Source: Bacteroidetes bacterium ADurb.Bin008 (lineage in GTDB: Bacteria > Bacteroidota > Bacteroidia > Bacteroidales > Tenuifilaceae). From it: a stretch of DNA of 62,607 bases. The stretch lies in assembly GCA_002071445.1 (NCBI GenBank), contig MWFE01000063.1, positions 1 through 62,607 on the forward strand. Direction: 5' to 3'. Each line of letters starts with the position of its first letter. Position 1 is the first letter of the stretch. Of this stretch, positions 16,760 through 24,157 are shown one piece after another. The position numbers and the translations under genes are program-made. Below the pieces are notes generated by a model, which searched no databases, was not told where the DNA came from, and saw only the letters and a list, made by a program, of their open reading frames with translations.

Positions 16760-17215
16760 TTGGGAAAAAAAGGAGTTGCCATACGCAGGGCTAAACAGTC
16801 CGATTTGCCAAACATCATATCCATTGAAAACGATTCGTTTGGCAAAGATGCCTTTTCGCCGCGCCAATTAAAATATCTTCTAAAAAGCCCCAACTCTTTT
16901 TTTTACACAGCCATCCTCAATAAAAAACCCATTGGATACATCATCCTTTTAAAAAGGAAAGGGAGCAAAACCCTTAGGATTTATTCTATAGCCATAGATG
17001 CAGCTGCAAGAGGCATGGGGATAGCCAATATGTTGATTGACATTTCTAAAGTGTTAGTCAGCAAGGGTAAGTTTCGAAAGTTAACGCTGGAGGTGAACGA
17101 GAATAATGCACCTGCCATAAACCTATACCATAAAACCGGCTTTATTCTGTTTGGCCATAAGCCAAACTACTATCACGATGGCTCGGGTGCTCTTCGGATG
17201 TATTTCAAACCATAA
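16760..17215 (+). CDS. GNAT-family N-acetyltransferase (RimI-like) paired with the ATP-grasp gene
   Basis: A 151-residue single-domain GNAT. The order is IRRAKQSDLPNIISIENDSFGKDAFSP (alpha1-2), the beta4 strand RIYSIAIDAAARGMGIANMLID, which contains the acetyl-CoA pyrophosphate loop of the R/QxxGxA/G type (ARGMGIA), and LEVNENNAPAINLYHKTGF near the C-terminus. It resembles RimI-type protein N-acetyltransferases but could act on a small molecule or on the product of the neighbouring ligase. There is no ATG; it uses a TTG three bases after the ligase stop, so expression is coupled. Confidence 0.88.
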   Translation: MGKKGVAIRRAKQSDLPNIISIENDSFGKDAFSPRQLKYLLKSPNSFFYTAILNKKPIGYIILLKRKGSKTLRIYSIAIDAAARGMGIANMLIDISKVLVSKGKFRKLTLEVNENNAPAINLYHKTGFILFGHKPNYYHDGSGALRMYFKP

Positions 17216-17239
17216 AAAAAGGGGTGAACAGATCACCCC
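17214..17239 (-). terminator. Terminator of the tRNA-Arg gene
   Basis: Perfect 7-bp stem GGGGTGA / TCACCCC with loop ACAGA, followed on the minus strand by seven T. It lies directly beyond the tRNA 3' end and just after the convergent GNAT stop. Confidence 0.8.
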
Positions 17240-17242
17240 ATG

Positions 17243-17314
17243 TAGCCCCACCAGGAATCGAACCTGGATTTAAGGTTTAGGAAACCTTCGTTCTATCCAT
17301 TGAACTATAGGGCC
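17243..17314 (-). tRNA. tRNA-Arg (anticodon CCT)
   Basis: A 72-base cloverleaf. The acceptor stem GGCCCTA / TGGGGCT has one G-U at the first pair. The D arm is GTTC...GAAC with an AATGGATA loop. The anticodon arm is AAGGT-TTCCTAA-ACCTT, giving CCT. The T arm is CCAGG-TTCGATT-CCTGG, and the discriminator is A. The 3' CCA is not encoded. It reads AGG codons. Confidence 0.95.
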
Positions 17315-17328
17315 ATTTTTTCAGTCGG

Positions 17329-17360
17329 CAAAAGTAGCACTTTTTTGGTTTTTCGGCAAA
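17329..17360 (-). promoter_or_regulatory. Promoter of tRNA-Arg (TTTG, 20-base gap, TACTTTTG)
   Basis: On the minus strand TTTG (17357-17360) and TACTTTTG (17329-17336) are separated by exactly 20 bases. This is one of the clearest Bacteroidota-type promoters in the window, 14 bases before the mature tRNA 5' end. Confidence 0.8.
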
Positions 17361-17497
17361 TTTTATTTTCCTTGCCCTTGGTTTTTGACTTTTTACAATC
17401 TGCGTAGTCCAATTGGTTGGTGTATATTCCATGTGCATTATGAAACGCCGTAACGGTAACGTATTAAATTTTAATTATTCTAACAAATCATTCTAAA

Positions 17498-20077
17498 ATG
17501 CTAAATATGAATCGTTTAAAAACAACAGTACTGATTGTTGTATTTCTTGGGTCTCACCTTTTTGCGGTTGCTCAGGAAATATTGATTAATGAATGGCTTA
17601 AGGCCGGAAGTATTGGGGTTGAAAACCCCGCCTTTGCTCAGAAGGAAAATGTCAAGGGCGACAAATTCAAATCGTCGGATCTGCTGAAAATGCCCATTAT
17701 CGACCTGACGAGCCTTACCCCAAAGGATGGGGCACCTTTCCTCGATACCAAAACGGCTTGGACTATTCAAAAGGCTGGAAGCGACAGCTCTCTTTATTAC
17801 TCCTTTCAAGAGGGTGGCAATCGGATTGGTTTTTTGGCCACATACATTGCAACGGAAAGTTTTTGGAAAGGAAAATTGGCCATTGAATCCACCGCGGCGT
17901 TCGAAGCATACTGGGATGGAGTGAAAACAGCTGACAGATACTCTACCAGTGCTGACGGAGCGGCTATTTCAAAGGATATTACAGTGATGCCCGGAAAGCA
18001 CAAACTCATACTAAAAGTGTTACTACCCGATACGCTCACCTCCCCCTCACGATTGAAAGCATACCTTAAGCCCGCAGGCGATTTCCTTCTCGAAGGGATT
18101 TATGTATCGTTAAACCCGAGGGAGACCAAAACGTTAGGCCATCTTCTCGAGGGTCCTAAATTATCGGGAATAAGCATTTCGGCAGCAGGCGACATGGTGC
18201 TGATAACAACCTCCGAAATCGACCCGAAAACGGAAAAGAGCTCATACCTCCGTCGTGTAATCCGCCTCAGCGATAAAAGGTTAATGGCATCATTTAGGCA
18301 GACGGGAGTATCGCAGCTGAAGTGGATGCCCGTCGGGAATAAGCTTTCATACCTTTCGTCGGGTAATGTTTGGGTACTGGATTTGGATAGAGGAAGTGAA
18401 ACAGAGCTCCTAAAGGGCATCAACGAGATATCGAGCTATACCTGGAGCCCCAATGAGGAGTTTGTAATTTACTCGGTTTTCGAAAAAGATGAGGGGAAGA
18501 AAGATGATTTCAGGCGGATTTTATCACCTGAAGACCGACAGCCTTTCTGGCGTAGCCGTAGTTTCCTATACATTGGCCACATCGCTACCGGAATTCATGA
18601 GCGCCTTACCTGGGGGAATAAATCAACCCATCTTCAGGACATCTCTCCCGACGGCAAAAGCATTATTTTCAGTACTTCCCAAGAGGATTATCTGGAGCGC
18701 CCATACAGCAGGCAAAGCCTGTATCGCATGGATTTATCCAACTTGAAAGTAGATACACTATGGACAGACAAGCTCTTTAGCGTTAGCGTTTCTTTCTCGC
18801 CGGATGGGGCGAAACTCTTAGCCACAGGGTCATCTTTGGCATTTGGTGATCTTGGGGTTAACGTTAGCCCGGGCAAAACCCCCAATATTTACGATACTCA
18901 GGCATACATTTATGATATTGCCACAGGCAATGTTGAAGCCATTACTCGTGATTTCAATCCATCCATCGATCGGGCGTATTGGTGTCCTATTTCCAACAGA
19001 ATATATTTCACCACCACCGATGAGGACAGGAATACGCTTTACGAGTTTAACCCTCAGAAAAAGTCCTTCGCAAGCATTGCGTTGAACGAGGAGATGATAA
19101 ACGGCATCGACTTTGCCCGCAGTAAGCCATTGGCTGTTTACTATGGATCGGGGGTAAAATCATGGCCAAAAGCCTATAGCTACGATTTTAAAGCCAAAAA
19201 ATCTACCCTAATCGAAGATGTTGAAACCAAAAACTACTCGCAAGTTGTTTTTGGCGATGTTAAGGAGTGGTGGTTTACATCAAGCAGGGGTCAAAAGGTA
19301 CTTACCCGCTACTATTTACCTCCCAATTTCTCTGCCGATAAAAAGTATCCCATGATTGTTTACTACTATGGTGGAACCACGCCCGTTGGGCGGGATTTCG
19401 GAGGCAGATATCCCAAACAGCTTTATGCTGCCAATGGCTTTGTTGTGCTGGTTCTGCAGCCCAGCGGAACTGTTGGATTCGGTCAGGATTTTTCGGCTGC
19501 TCATGTCAATGCATGGGGGAAAGTTACCGCTGATGAAATTATTGAGGGAACCAAACAATTCGTAGCGCAGCACCCGTTTGTCAATGAGAGTAAGATTGGG
19601 TGTATAGGGGCATCGTATGGTGGTTTTATGACCATGTACCTTTTAACCCAAACCGATATTTTTGCTGCTGCCATTTCGCATGCCGGAATCAGCTCCATTG
19701 CCAGCTACTGGGGCGAGGGCTACTGGGGATATTCATACAGTGCAGCAGCCAGTGCCAACAGTTTCCCATGGAATAACCGCGATCTCTACGTGAATCAGAG
19801 CCCACTTTTCAGTGCCGATAAAATCTCCACCCCTCTTCTTCTACTCCACGGCTCCGATGATACCAACGTGCCTGTGGGTGAGAGTATCCAAATGTACACA
19901 GCTCTTAAGCTGTTGGGAAAACCCGTTGATCTTATTCAGATTGAAGGCGCCGACCACCATATTCTTAAGTATGGACAAAGGGTTAAATGGACTAATACCA
20001 TTTTGGCATGGTTTGCCAAGTATTTGAAAGACGAGGAAGGGTGGTGGAAGGAAATGTATCCCGATGGTAATTATTAA
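17498..20077 (+). CDS. S9-family prolyl oligopeptidase / dipeptidyl-peptidase-like enzyme
   Basis: An 859-residue exported peptidase. It has a signal peptide (TTVLIVVFLGSHLFAVAQ), a long beta-propeller region (about 215-575) with WD-like strands such as LKWMPVGNKLSYLSSGNVWVLDL and VSFSPDGAKLLATGS, and a C-terminal alpha/beta-hydrolase domain. The triad is visible: Ser706 in GCIGASYGGFMT, Asp787/788 in LLLHGSDDTNVP, and His820/821 in GADHHIL. It probably degrades peptides in the periplasm or outer membrane. A second ATG three codons later could be the start. Followed by a strong terminator. Confidence 0.94.
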   Translation: MLNMNRLKTTVLIVVFLGSHLFAVAQEILINEWLKAGSIGVENPAFAQKENVKGDKFKSSDLLKMPIIDLTSLTPKDGAPFLDTKTAWTIQKAGSDSSLYYSFQEGGNRIGFLATYIATESFWKGKLAIESTAAFEAYWDGVKTADRYSTSADGAAISKDITVMPGKHKLILKVLLPDTLTSPSRLKAYLKPAGDFLLEGIYVSLNPRETKTLGHLLEGPKLSGISISAAGDMVLITTSEIDPKTEKSSYLRRVIRLSDKRLMASFRQTGVSQLKWMPVGNKLSYLSSGNVWVLDLDRGSETELLKGINEISSYTWSPNEEFVIYSVFEKDEGKKDDFRRILSPEDRQPFWRSRSFLYIGHIATGIHERLTWGNKSTHLQDISPDGKSIIFSTSQEDYLERPYSRQSLYRMDLSNLKVDTLWTDKLFSVSVSFSPDGAKLLATGSSLAFGDLGVNVSPGKTPNIYDTQAYIYDIATGNVEAITRDFNPSIDRAYWCPISNRIYFTTTDEDRNTLYEFNPQKKSFASIALNEEMINGIDFARSKPLAVYYGSGVKSWPKAYSYDFKAKKSTLIEDVETKNYSQVVFGDVKEWWFTSSRGQKVLTRYYLPPNFSADKKYPMIVYYYGGTTPVGRDFGGRYPKQLYAANGFVVLVLQPSGTVGFGQDFSAAHVNAWGKVTADEIIEGTKQFVAQHPFVNESKIGCIGASYGGFMTMYLLTQTDIFAAAISHAGISSIASYWGEGYWGYSYSAAASANSFPWNNRDLYVNQSPLFSADKISTPLLLLHGSDDTNVPVGESIQMYTALKLLGKPVDLIQIEGADHHILKYGQRVKWTNTILAWFAKYLKDEEGWWKEMYPDGNY

Positions 20078-20087
20078 ACTGCAAGAT

Positions 20088-20127
20088 AAAGACAAGGGGA
20101 TTTTCGGATTAAATCCCCTTGTCTTTT
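20088..20127 (+). terminator. Rho-independent terminator after the S9 peptidase gene
   Basis: A 16-bp perfect stem, AAAGACAAGGGGATTT with AAATCCCCTTGTCTTT, and a TCGGATT loop, ending in a T-run. It is almost symmetric in A/T tails but no minus-strand gene ends here. Confidence 0.88.
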
Positions 20128-20232
20128 CAGCCCTTCACTTATTTAAAAATCTTTTTCGCATAGAACATTCTCCGAAACTCCTTTCGCAAAGCATTTATTC
20201 GCATTAAAAACAATGTTTTTTTAAAAATTGGG

Positions 20233-20261
20233 TTGTTTTACATTACATTTTATTACTTTTA
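20233..20261 (+). promoter_or_regulatory. Possible promoter for the Lrp-type gene (TTG, 18-base gap, TACTTTTA)
   Basis: The -33 TTG (20233-20235) and a -7 element one mismatch from TAnnTTTG (20254-20261), 29 bases before the ATG. Confidence 0.4.
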
Positions 20262-20290
20262 TTGTCCCAAAAACATGAATCTGTAACAAT

Positions 20291-20785
20291 ATGGCGGATA
20301 AATATCAAGTTGATGCTATTGATCAAAAGATTTTGGCGTATTTAGTTAAGAACGCCAGAATGCCTTTTCTAGAGATTGCACGCGAGTGTGGAATTTCAGG
20401 TGCTGCCATCCATCAAAGGGTTAAAAAGATGGAGGAAGCAGGAATAATCGAAGGATCGGGGATGATCATCAAACCAAAGGCATTGGGCTACGATGTGTGT
20501 GCATTCGTTGGGGTGCAATTTTCGTCAGCCAATCAGTATGAAGGCGTTGTGGAAGCATTAAAAAATATGCAAGAGGTGGTGGAATGCCATTTTATAACGG
20601 GTGCCTATGCCCTGCTGATAAAAATTTATTGTAAAAATAACGAACACCTGATGGAAGTATTGGTGAACACCATCCAGAATATTCCAGGGGTTTTAAATAC
20701 CGAAACATTTATTTCGCTCGATCAGGCATTCGAAAGACAGGTTTACGTTAAGGATAAATCGCTGATAAAGCCGCAAAAAGGATAA
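20291..20785 (+). CDS. Lrp/AsnC-family transcriptional regulator
   Basis: A 164-residue regulator. The N-terminal helix-turn-helix reads IDQKILAYLVKNARMPFLEIARECGISGAAIHQRVKKMEEAGIIEGSGMIIKPKALGYDV, the standard Lrp/AsnC opening. The RAM (ligand-binding, oligomerising) domain follows, with VVECHFITGAYALLIKIYCKNNEHLMEVL. The family senses amino acids or related metabolites. No target operon is evident; the nearest genes are the S9 peptidase upstream and a convergent hybrid kinase 20 bases after its stop. Confidence 0.94.
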   Translation: MADKYQVDAIDQKILAYLVKNARMPFLEIARECGISGAAIHQRVKKMEEAGIIEGSGMIIKPKALGYDVCAFVGVQFSSANQYEGVVEALKNMQEVVECHFITGAYALLIKIYCKNNEHLMEVLVNTIQNIPGVLNTETFISLDQAFERQVYVKDKSLIKPQKG

Positions 20786-20804
20786 TGCTTCCGCTGAATA
20801 CCAT

Positions 20805-23372
20805 TCAATCGAAGTAGCGATATATTTTATTCAGCAAGTCCTCTTTCCTCATAGGTTTCACAATGTAGTCGGAGCATCCGGCCGAGTAACTTCTCTCCAT
20901 CTCGTCGGCCAGATAGAATGCGGTAATAATTATTATCGGGACATTAGAATCCAACTTCCTAATCATTTCCATGGCCTTTATCCCGTCCAGCATGGGCATT
21001 TGTACATCCATAAGAATTAGGTCAATATCACGGTTGGATTTAAAAATGTTAACGGCTTCGAGCCCGTTTTGAGCCCATATGATGTTAATATCCAATTTAT
21101 CCAAAAATGCACACAGCAGTTGGTAGTTGCTAAGAACATCCTCTGCTATAAGGATTGTTTTCCCTTTAAACTTATCGATATCAAACGATATTCCTTTCTG
21201 CTTCAAAAACAACGATTCGTCGTTCGATAAATCATACGGAAACGTAAAATAGAAGGTTGATCCTCGGCCAGGGCATGAGTCGAGCCAGATTTTCCCACCC
21301 AGCAGGTTAACCAGTTCATAGCAAATGGCTAAACCAAGTCCCGTTCCAGAGTAAAGTTTGGTTTCGTTTACATCGCCAAATTTACTAAAGCGATCAAATA
21401 TTACGTGATGTTTATCGGTAGGAATACCTTTGCCTGTATCCCTGACAAAAAACATCACTTTTTCCGAATCGGCCACCCGATAACCATATGCAATAGACCC
21501 TTTATCCGTAAATTTAATGGCATTGGATAACAGATTCGTCATTATCTGTCGGAACCTACTCTTATCTGTATTTATAATCAGGTTTTCCACCCCCTTCTCA
21601 TAATCCTGAATTATTTCCAAATGCTGTTTCTTATACCTTTCCTTTTCCTTGTCGTAAAAGGGTTTCAACTCATCCAGCAGGTTTGTTACGGCACAGGGAT
21701 TTCGCTTAGTTTTAAGCTGACCCGATTCAATCATGGAGATATCAAGAATATCGTTAATGAGATTCATGAGTACCTCACCATTGCTTTTGATTATCTTTAT
21801 GTATTCGAATTTTAAATCATCGGTTAGTTCGGGATCGGTTAACAGGTATGAAAAGCCCACAATGGCATTCATCGGGGTTCTAATTTCATGCGACATATTG
21901 GCAAGAAAAGCCGTTTTTAACTTATCCGATTCCTCTGCTTTTTCTTTAGCCGCATTTAACTCCCTGGTTCTTTCTACTACAAGTACCTCAAGATCGTCCT
22001 GATACTCCTGCAGCGTTGCTTCAACCTTTTTCCTATGATTTATCTCTTTAACCAGTTCCTGGTTGATCTTGCTTTTAAACCTAAAACGACTGTAAACAAA
22101 GTATATAAGGCTCATGAGAAAAAGAACCAATATGGCTGCAAATGCAAAAAGTATTTTTACCTTTTTCTTTTCGCTTACACTTAACTCCTTTTCCTTCGAA
22201 AGCAACTCTATCTCCTTTTGCTTCGCATCTATTTGATAACGCGCTTCCAACTCCAGTAGAAGTTTCCCTTTATCCTCCCGATGAACTATCTCACGCAGCT
22301 CATCATATTCCTTAAAAAATTGGTAGGAACGCCTATAATCTCCTAAGGTCGAAAAGGTTTCCGCTATTTCTTTGCTTATGAGCAGTAGAATCCGGTTTGA
22401 ATCGGTTTCTTTGGCAATAGCCCTTGCTTCCTCGTACATTGCAAGAGCTTGATTAAACCGCTTCAATTGGAAGTAAGTTTTCCCGAGGTTGAAAAGAGCA
22501 TTGGCAATCCCTTCGGAATAACCAACGGATAGGTATAGTTTCTTTGACTGCTCAAAATATTTCAGCGATTGTTGAAAATCGCCCATTTTTTGGTAAACCG
22601 TACCGATGTTGAGCAAAGTATTGGCATGGCTAACTTCGTCCTCTTCACTACCTTTGTATGAAAGCGATTTGTTAAGGTATTCAAGCGCCAACTTATAATC
22701 ACCAAGTTCGGAATACAAGCGCCCCATATTGTTCGAGGTTTTGGCAATGCCTTCTTTATCTTTTAATTGCTGTGATAACAAAAGACTTTTTTGGTAAAAA
22801 TCCAACGCTATGGCGCTTTCGCCGAAATAAAAGTAGATATTACCTGTCTCCTTATACATTTCGGCGATTTTTTCCTGATTATTCAACAAATTGTATATAA
22901 CCATGGCCTCCTGGGCATTATCCATAGCTTTCTTAAACTCTCCGACCCTTGTATAGATTTGCCCCAATAGGTGGTAAGCACTTGCTATGCCAAGGCTATC
23001 GTGTTGTGATTTGAAGTACCTGTTAGTAGAATCGACCAGCTCAATGGCAAGTTTATAATTACCGGCCAAGGAATGGGCTTTGGCAAGCAGGAGATGCCCT
23101 TGTGCAACCTGTCCATAGTTCCGGTTTTTTAATGCAATATCAACAGCCCTTTGGGCATACTCACTTGCTTTCTTAAGGTTAATGCGAATATTGCTCTCTG
23201 AGTTCTGAAGTAAAAGTTCAACGGCCTTCTCATCCTCCTTTGCATCCAACAGCTGTTTTATGGTATCCGGTTTGGAATTGGCAGGCACGACATTGGGCTT
23301 AGCAATTGGTGATATTGTGAGAAATACGCCAATGGCAAATAGGATAATGAAACGAAATCTCAATGAGGCCAT
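20805..23372 (-). CDS. TPR-containing hybrid histidine kinase with receiver domain
   Basis: An 855-residue membrane sensor. A signal-type N-terminus precedes about six to eight tetratricopeptide repeats (roughly 55-370; repeated ALDFYQKSL, ALEYLNKSLSY and SLKYFEQSKKLY units). One membrane helix follows (KKVKILFAFAAILVLFLMSLIYFVYS, about 400-425), then coiled coil. HisKA has His495 in MSHEIRTPMNAIVGF. The HATPase has NLLSNAIKFTDKG, DTGKGIP and GTGLGLAICYELV. A C-terminal receiver has Asp789 in LILMDVQMPMLDG and a lysine in SDYIVKPMRKEDLL. The TPR part should be periplasmic. The partner response is unknown: no HTH output domain is fused. Confidence 0.94.
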   Translation of the reverse strand: MASLRFRFIILFAIGVFLTISPIAKPNVVPANSKPDTIKQLLDAKEDEKAVELLLQNSESNIRINLKKASEYAQRAVDIALKNRNYGQVAQGHLLLAKAHSLAGNYKLAIELVDSTNRYFKSQHDSLGIASAYHLLGQIYTRVGEFKKAMDNAQEAMVIYNLLNNQEKIAEMYKETGNIYFYFGESAIALDFYQKSLLLSQQLKDKEGIAKTSNNMGRLYSELGDYKLALEYLNKSLSYKGSEEDEVSHANTLLNIGTVYQKMGDFQQSLKYFEQSKKLYLSVGYSEGIANALFNLGKTYFQLKRFNQALAMYEEARAIAKETDSNRILLLISKEIAETFSTLGDYRRSYQFFKEYDELREIVHREDKGKLLLELEARYQIDAKQKEIELLSKEKELSVSEKKKVKILFAFAAILVLFLMSLIYFVYSRFRFKSKINQELVKEINHRKKVEATLQEYQDDLEVLVVERTRELNAAKEKAEESDKLKTAFLANMSHEIRTPMNAIVGFSYLLTDPELTDDLKFEYIKIIKSNGEVLMNLINDILDISMIESGQLKTKRNPCAVTNLLDELKPFYDKEKERYKKQHLEIIQDYEKGVENLIINTDKSRFRQIMTNLLSNAIKFTDKGSIAYGYRVADSEKVMFFVRDTGKGIPTDKHHVIFDRFSKFGDVNETKLYSGTGLGLAICYELVNLLGGKIWLDSCPGRGSTFYFTFPYDLSNDESLFLKQKGISFDIDKFKGKTILIAEDVLSNYQLLCAFLDKLDINIIWAQNGLEAVNIFKSNRDIDLILMDVQMPMLDGIKAMEMIRKLDSNVPIIIITAFYLADEMERSYSAGCSDYIVKPMRKEDLLNKIYRYFD

Positions 23373-23448
23373 AATAAACTGTTAGGCCATAAAAATATGC
23401 ATTTTTTTTATGGGTGTCAACAGGAAACTTAAACTTTCGTTGCTATGA

Positions 23449-23477
23449 TACGAAGCGGGCTTGTATTTCCCTTCGTA
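23449..23477 (-). other. Hairpin downstream of the small charged protein gene
   Basis: TACGAA / TTCGTA and GGG / CCC pair around a short loop with a two-base internal bulge. There is no T-run on either strand, so it may be an mRNA 3' end stabiliser or chance. Confidence 0.35.
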
Positions 23478-23493
23478 TGGGAAGCATTACTCA

Positions 23494-23706
23494 CTATTCA
23501 TCGTCGATGTTATCGTCATAATTATCAGAATCATCGTCAAACGAATAGTCCAATTCCATGTCTTCCATTTCATCAATCTCGTCGAATAATGCGCGTTTAA
23601 TGTTCTTTTCTTTCTTTAGGGGCTTTAACTTGCGCGTTTTTTTCATGTCATCCGAAGAATCAAAACTATCCTTTGCATGCTTCTTCAATTCATGTCGTGA
23701 TTTCAT
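23494..23706 (-). CDS. Small protein of opposite charge halves, unknown function
   Basis: 70 residues with no recognised domain. The first half (about 1-38) is strongly basic (KSRHELKKHAKDSF, MKKTRKLKPLKKEKNIKR). The second half is almost pure Asp/Glu (DEIDEMEDMELDYSFDDDSDNYDDNIDDE). There are no cysteines, signal peptide or membrane helix, and it is probably disordered in part. It sits alone on the minus strand, upstream of the hybrid kinase by 121 bases. Coding status is supported by a clean ATG and strong, patterned composition, but not by homology that I can name with certainty; a nucleic-acid or ribosome-associated role is possible speculation only. Confidence 0.6.
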   Translation of the reverse strand: MKSRHELKKHAKDSFDSSDDMKKTRKLKPLKKEKNIKRALFDEIDEMEDMELDYSFDDDSDNYDDNIDDE

Positions 23707-24157
23707 GACAAGCCAATTAATTATTACGCTTAAAAAAAATCAGGGTTAATTTCCTATGTTAGAAATACCTATAGAAGTTAGATAAAATTGTTTTTTGTGC
23801 AATTATAGTACATTTTTCAATTTGTGCTGTTGATGCCGGTAATATTTTTAGCATTCGCAATTTTTTCAAACAAAAACTTTGTTAAAATAACACATCCACA
23901 AAAAAATGTCAAGAGATTTTGAAAAAATAATTATCATTTTTTGACCTGTTCAATTTAGCTATATTTTGTTTATTCCGTCAATGAACAATGCTATGCCCTG
24001 AACGTGACAAAGAGAGAAATTACGAGTTATGAAGGATTGACGCAATTGAAAATACAGTATTTCAGGGTGAAATTTTTTAACGCTTTGTAAAAATGATAAT
24101 TGTTAATCTTCAAGCCATTGTTTTGCTATTTTTGTTTCAAATTCATTCCCTCATCCT
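23707..24157. other. AT-rich regulatory spacer ahead of the AspT-like transporter gene
   Basis: There is no gene here. It carries an exact 13-bp inverted pair, AATTATCATTTTT at 23929-23941 and AAAAATGATAATT at 24089-24101. The second copy lies where a -33 region would be for the transporter promoter. Confidence 0.65.
24127..24134 (+). promoter_or_regulatory. -7 promoter element for the AspT-like transporter gene (TATTTTTG)
   Basis: Exact TAnnTTTG match 23 bases before the ATG. No TTG at 18-21 bases, but the 13-bp inverted-repeat half site ends 25 bases upstream and may be an operator. Confidence 0.5.
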
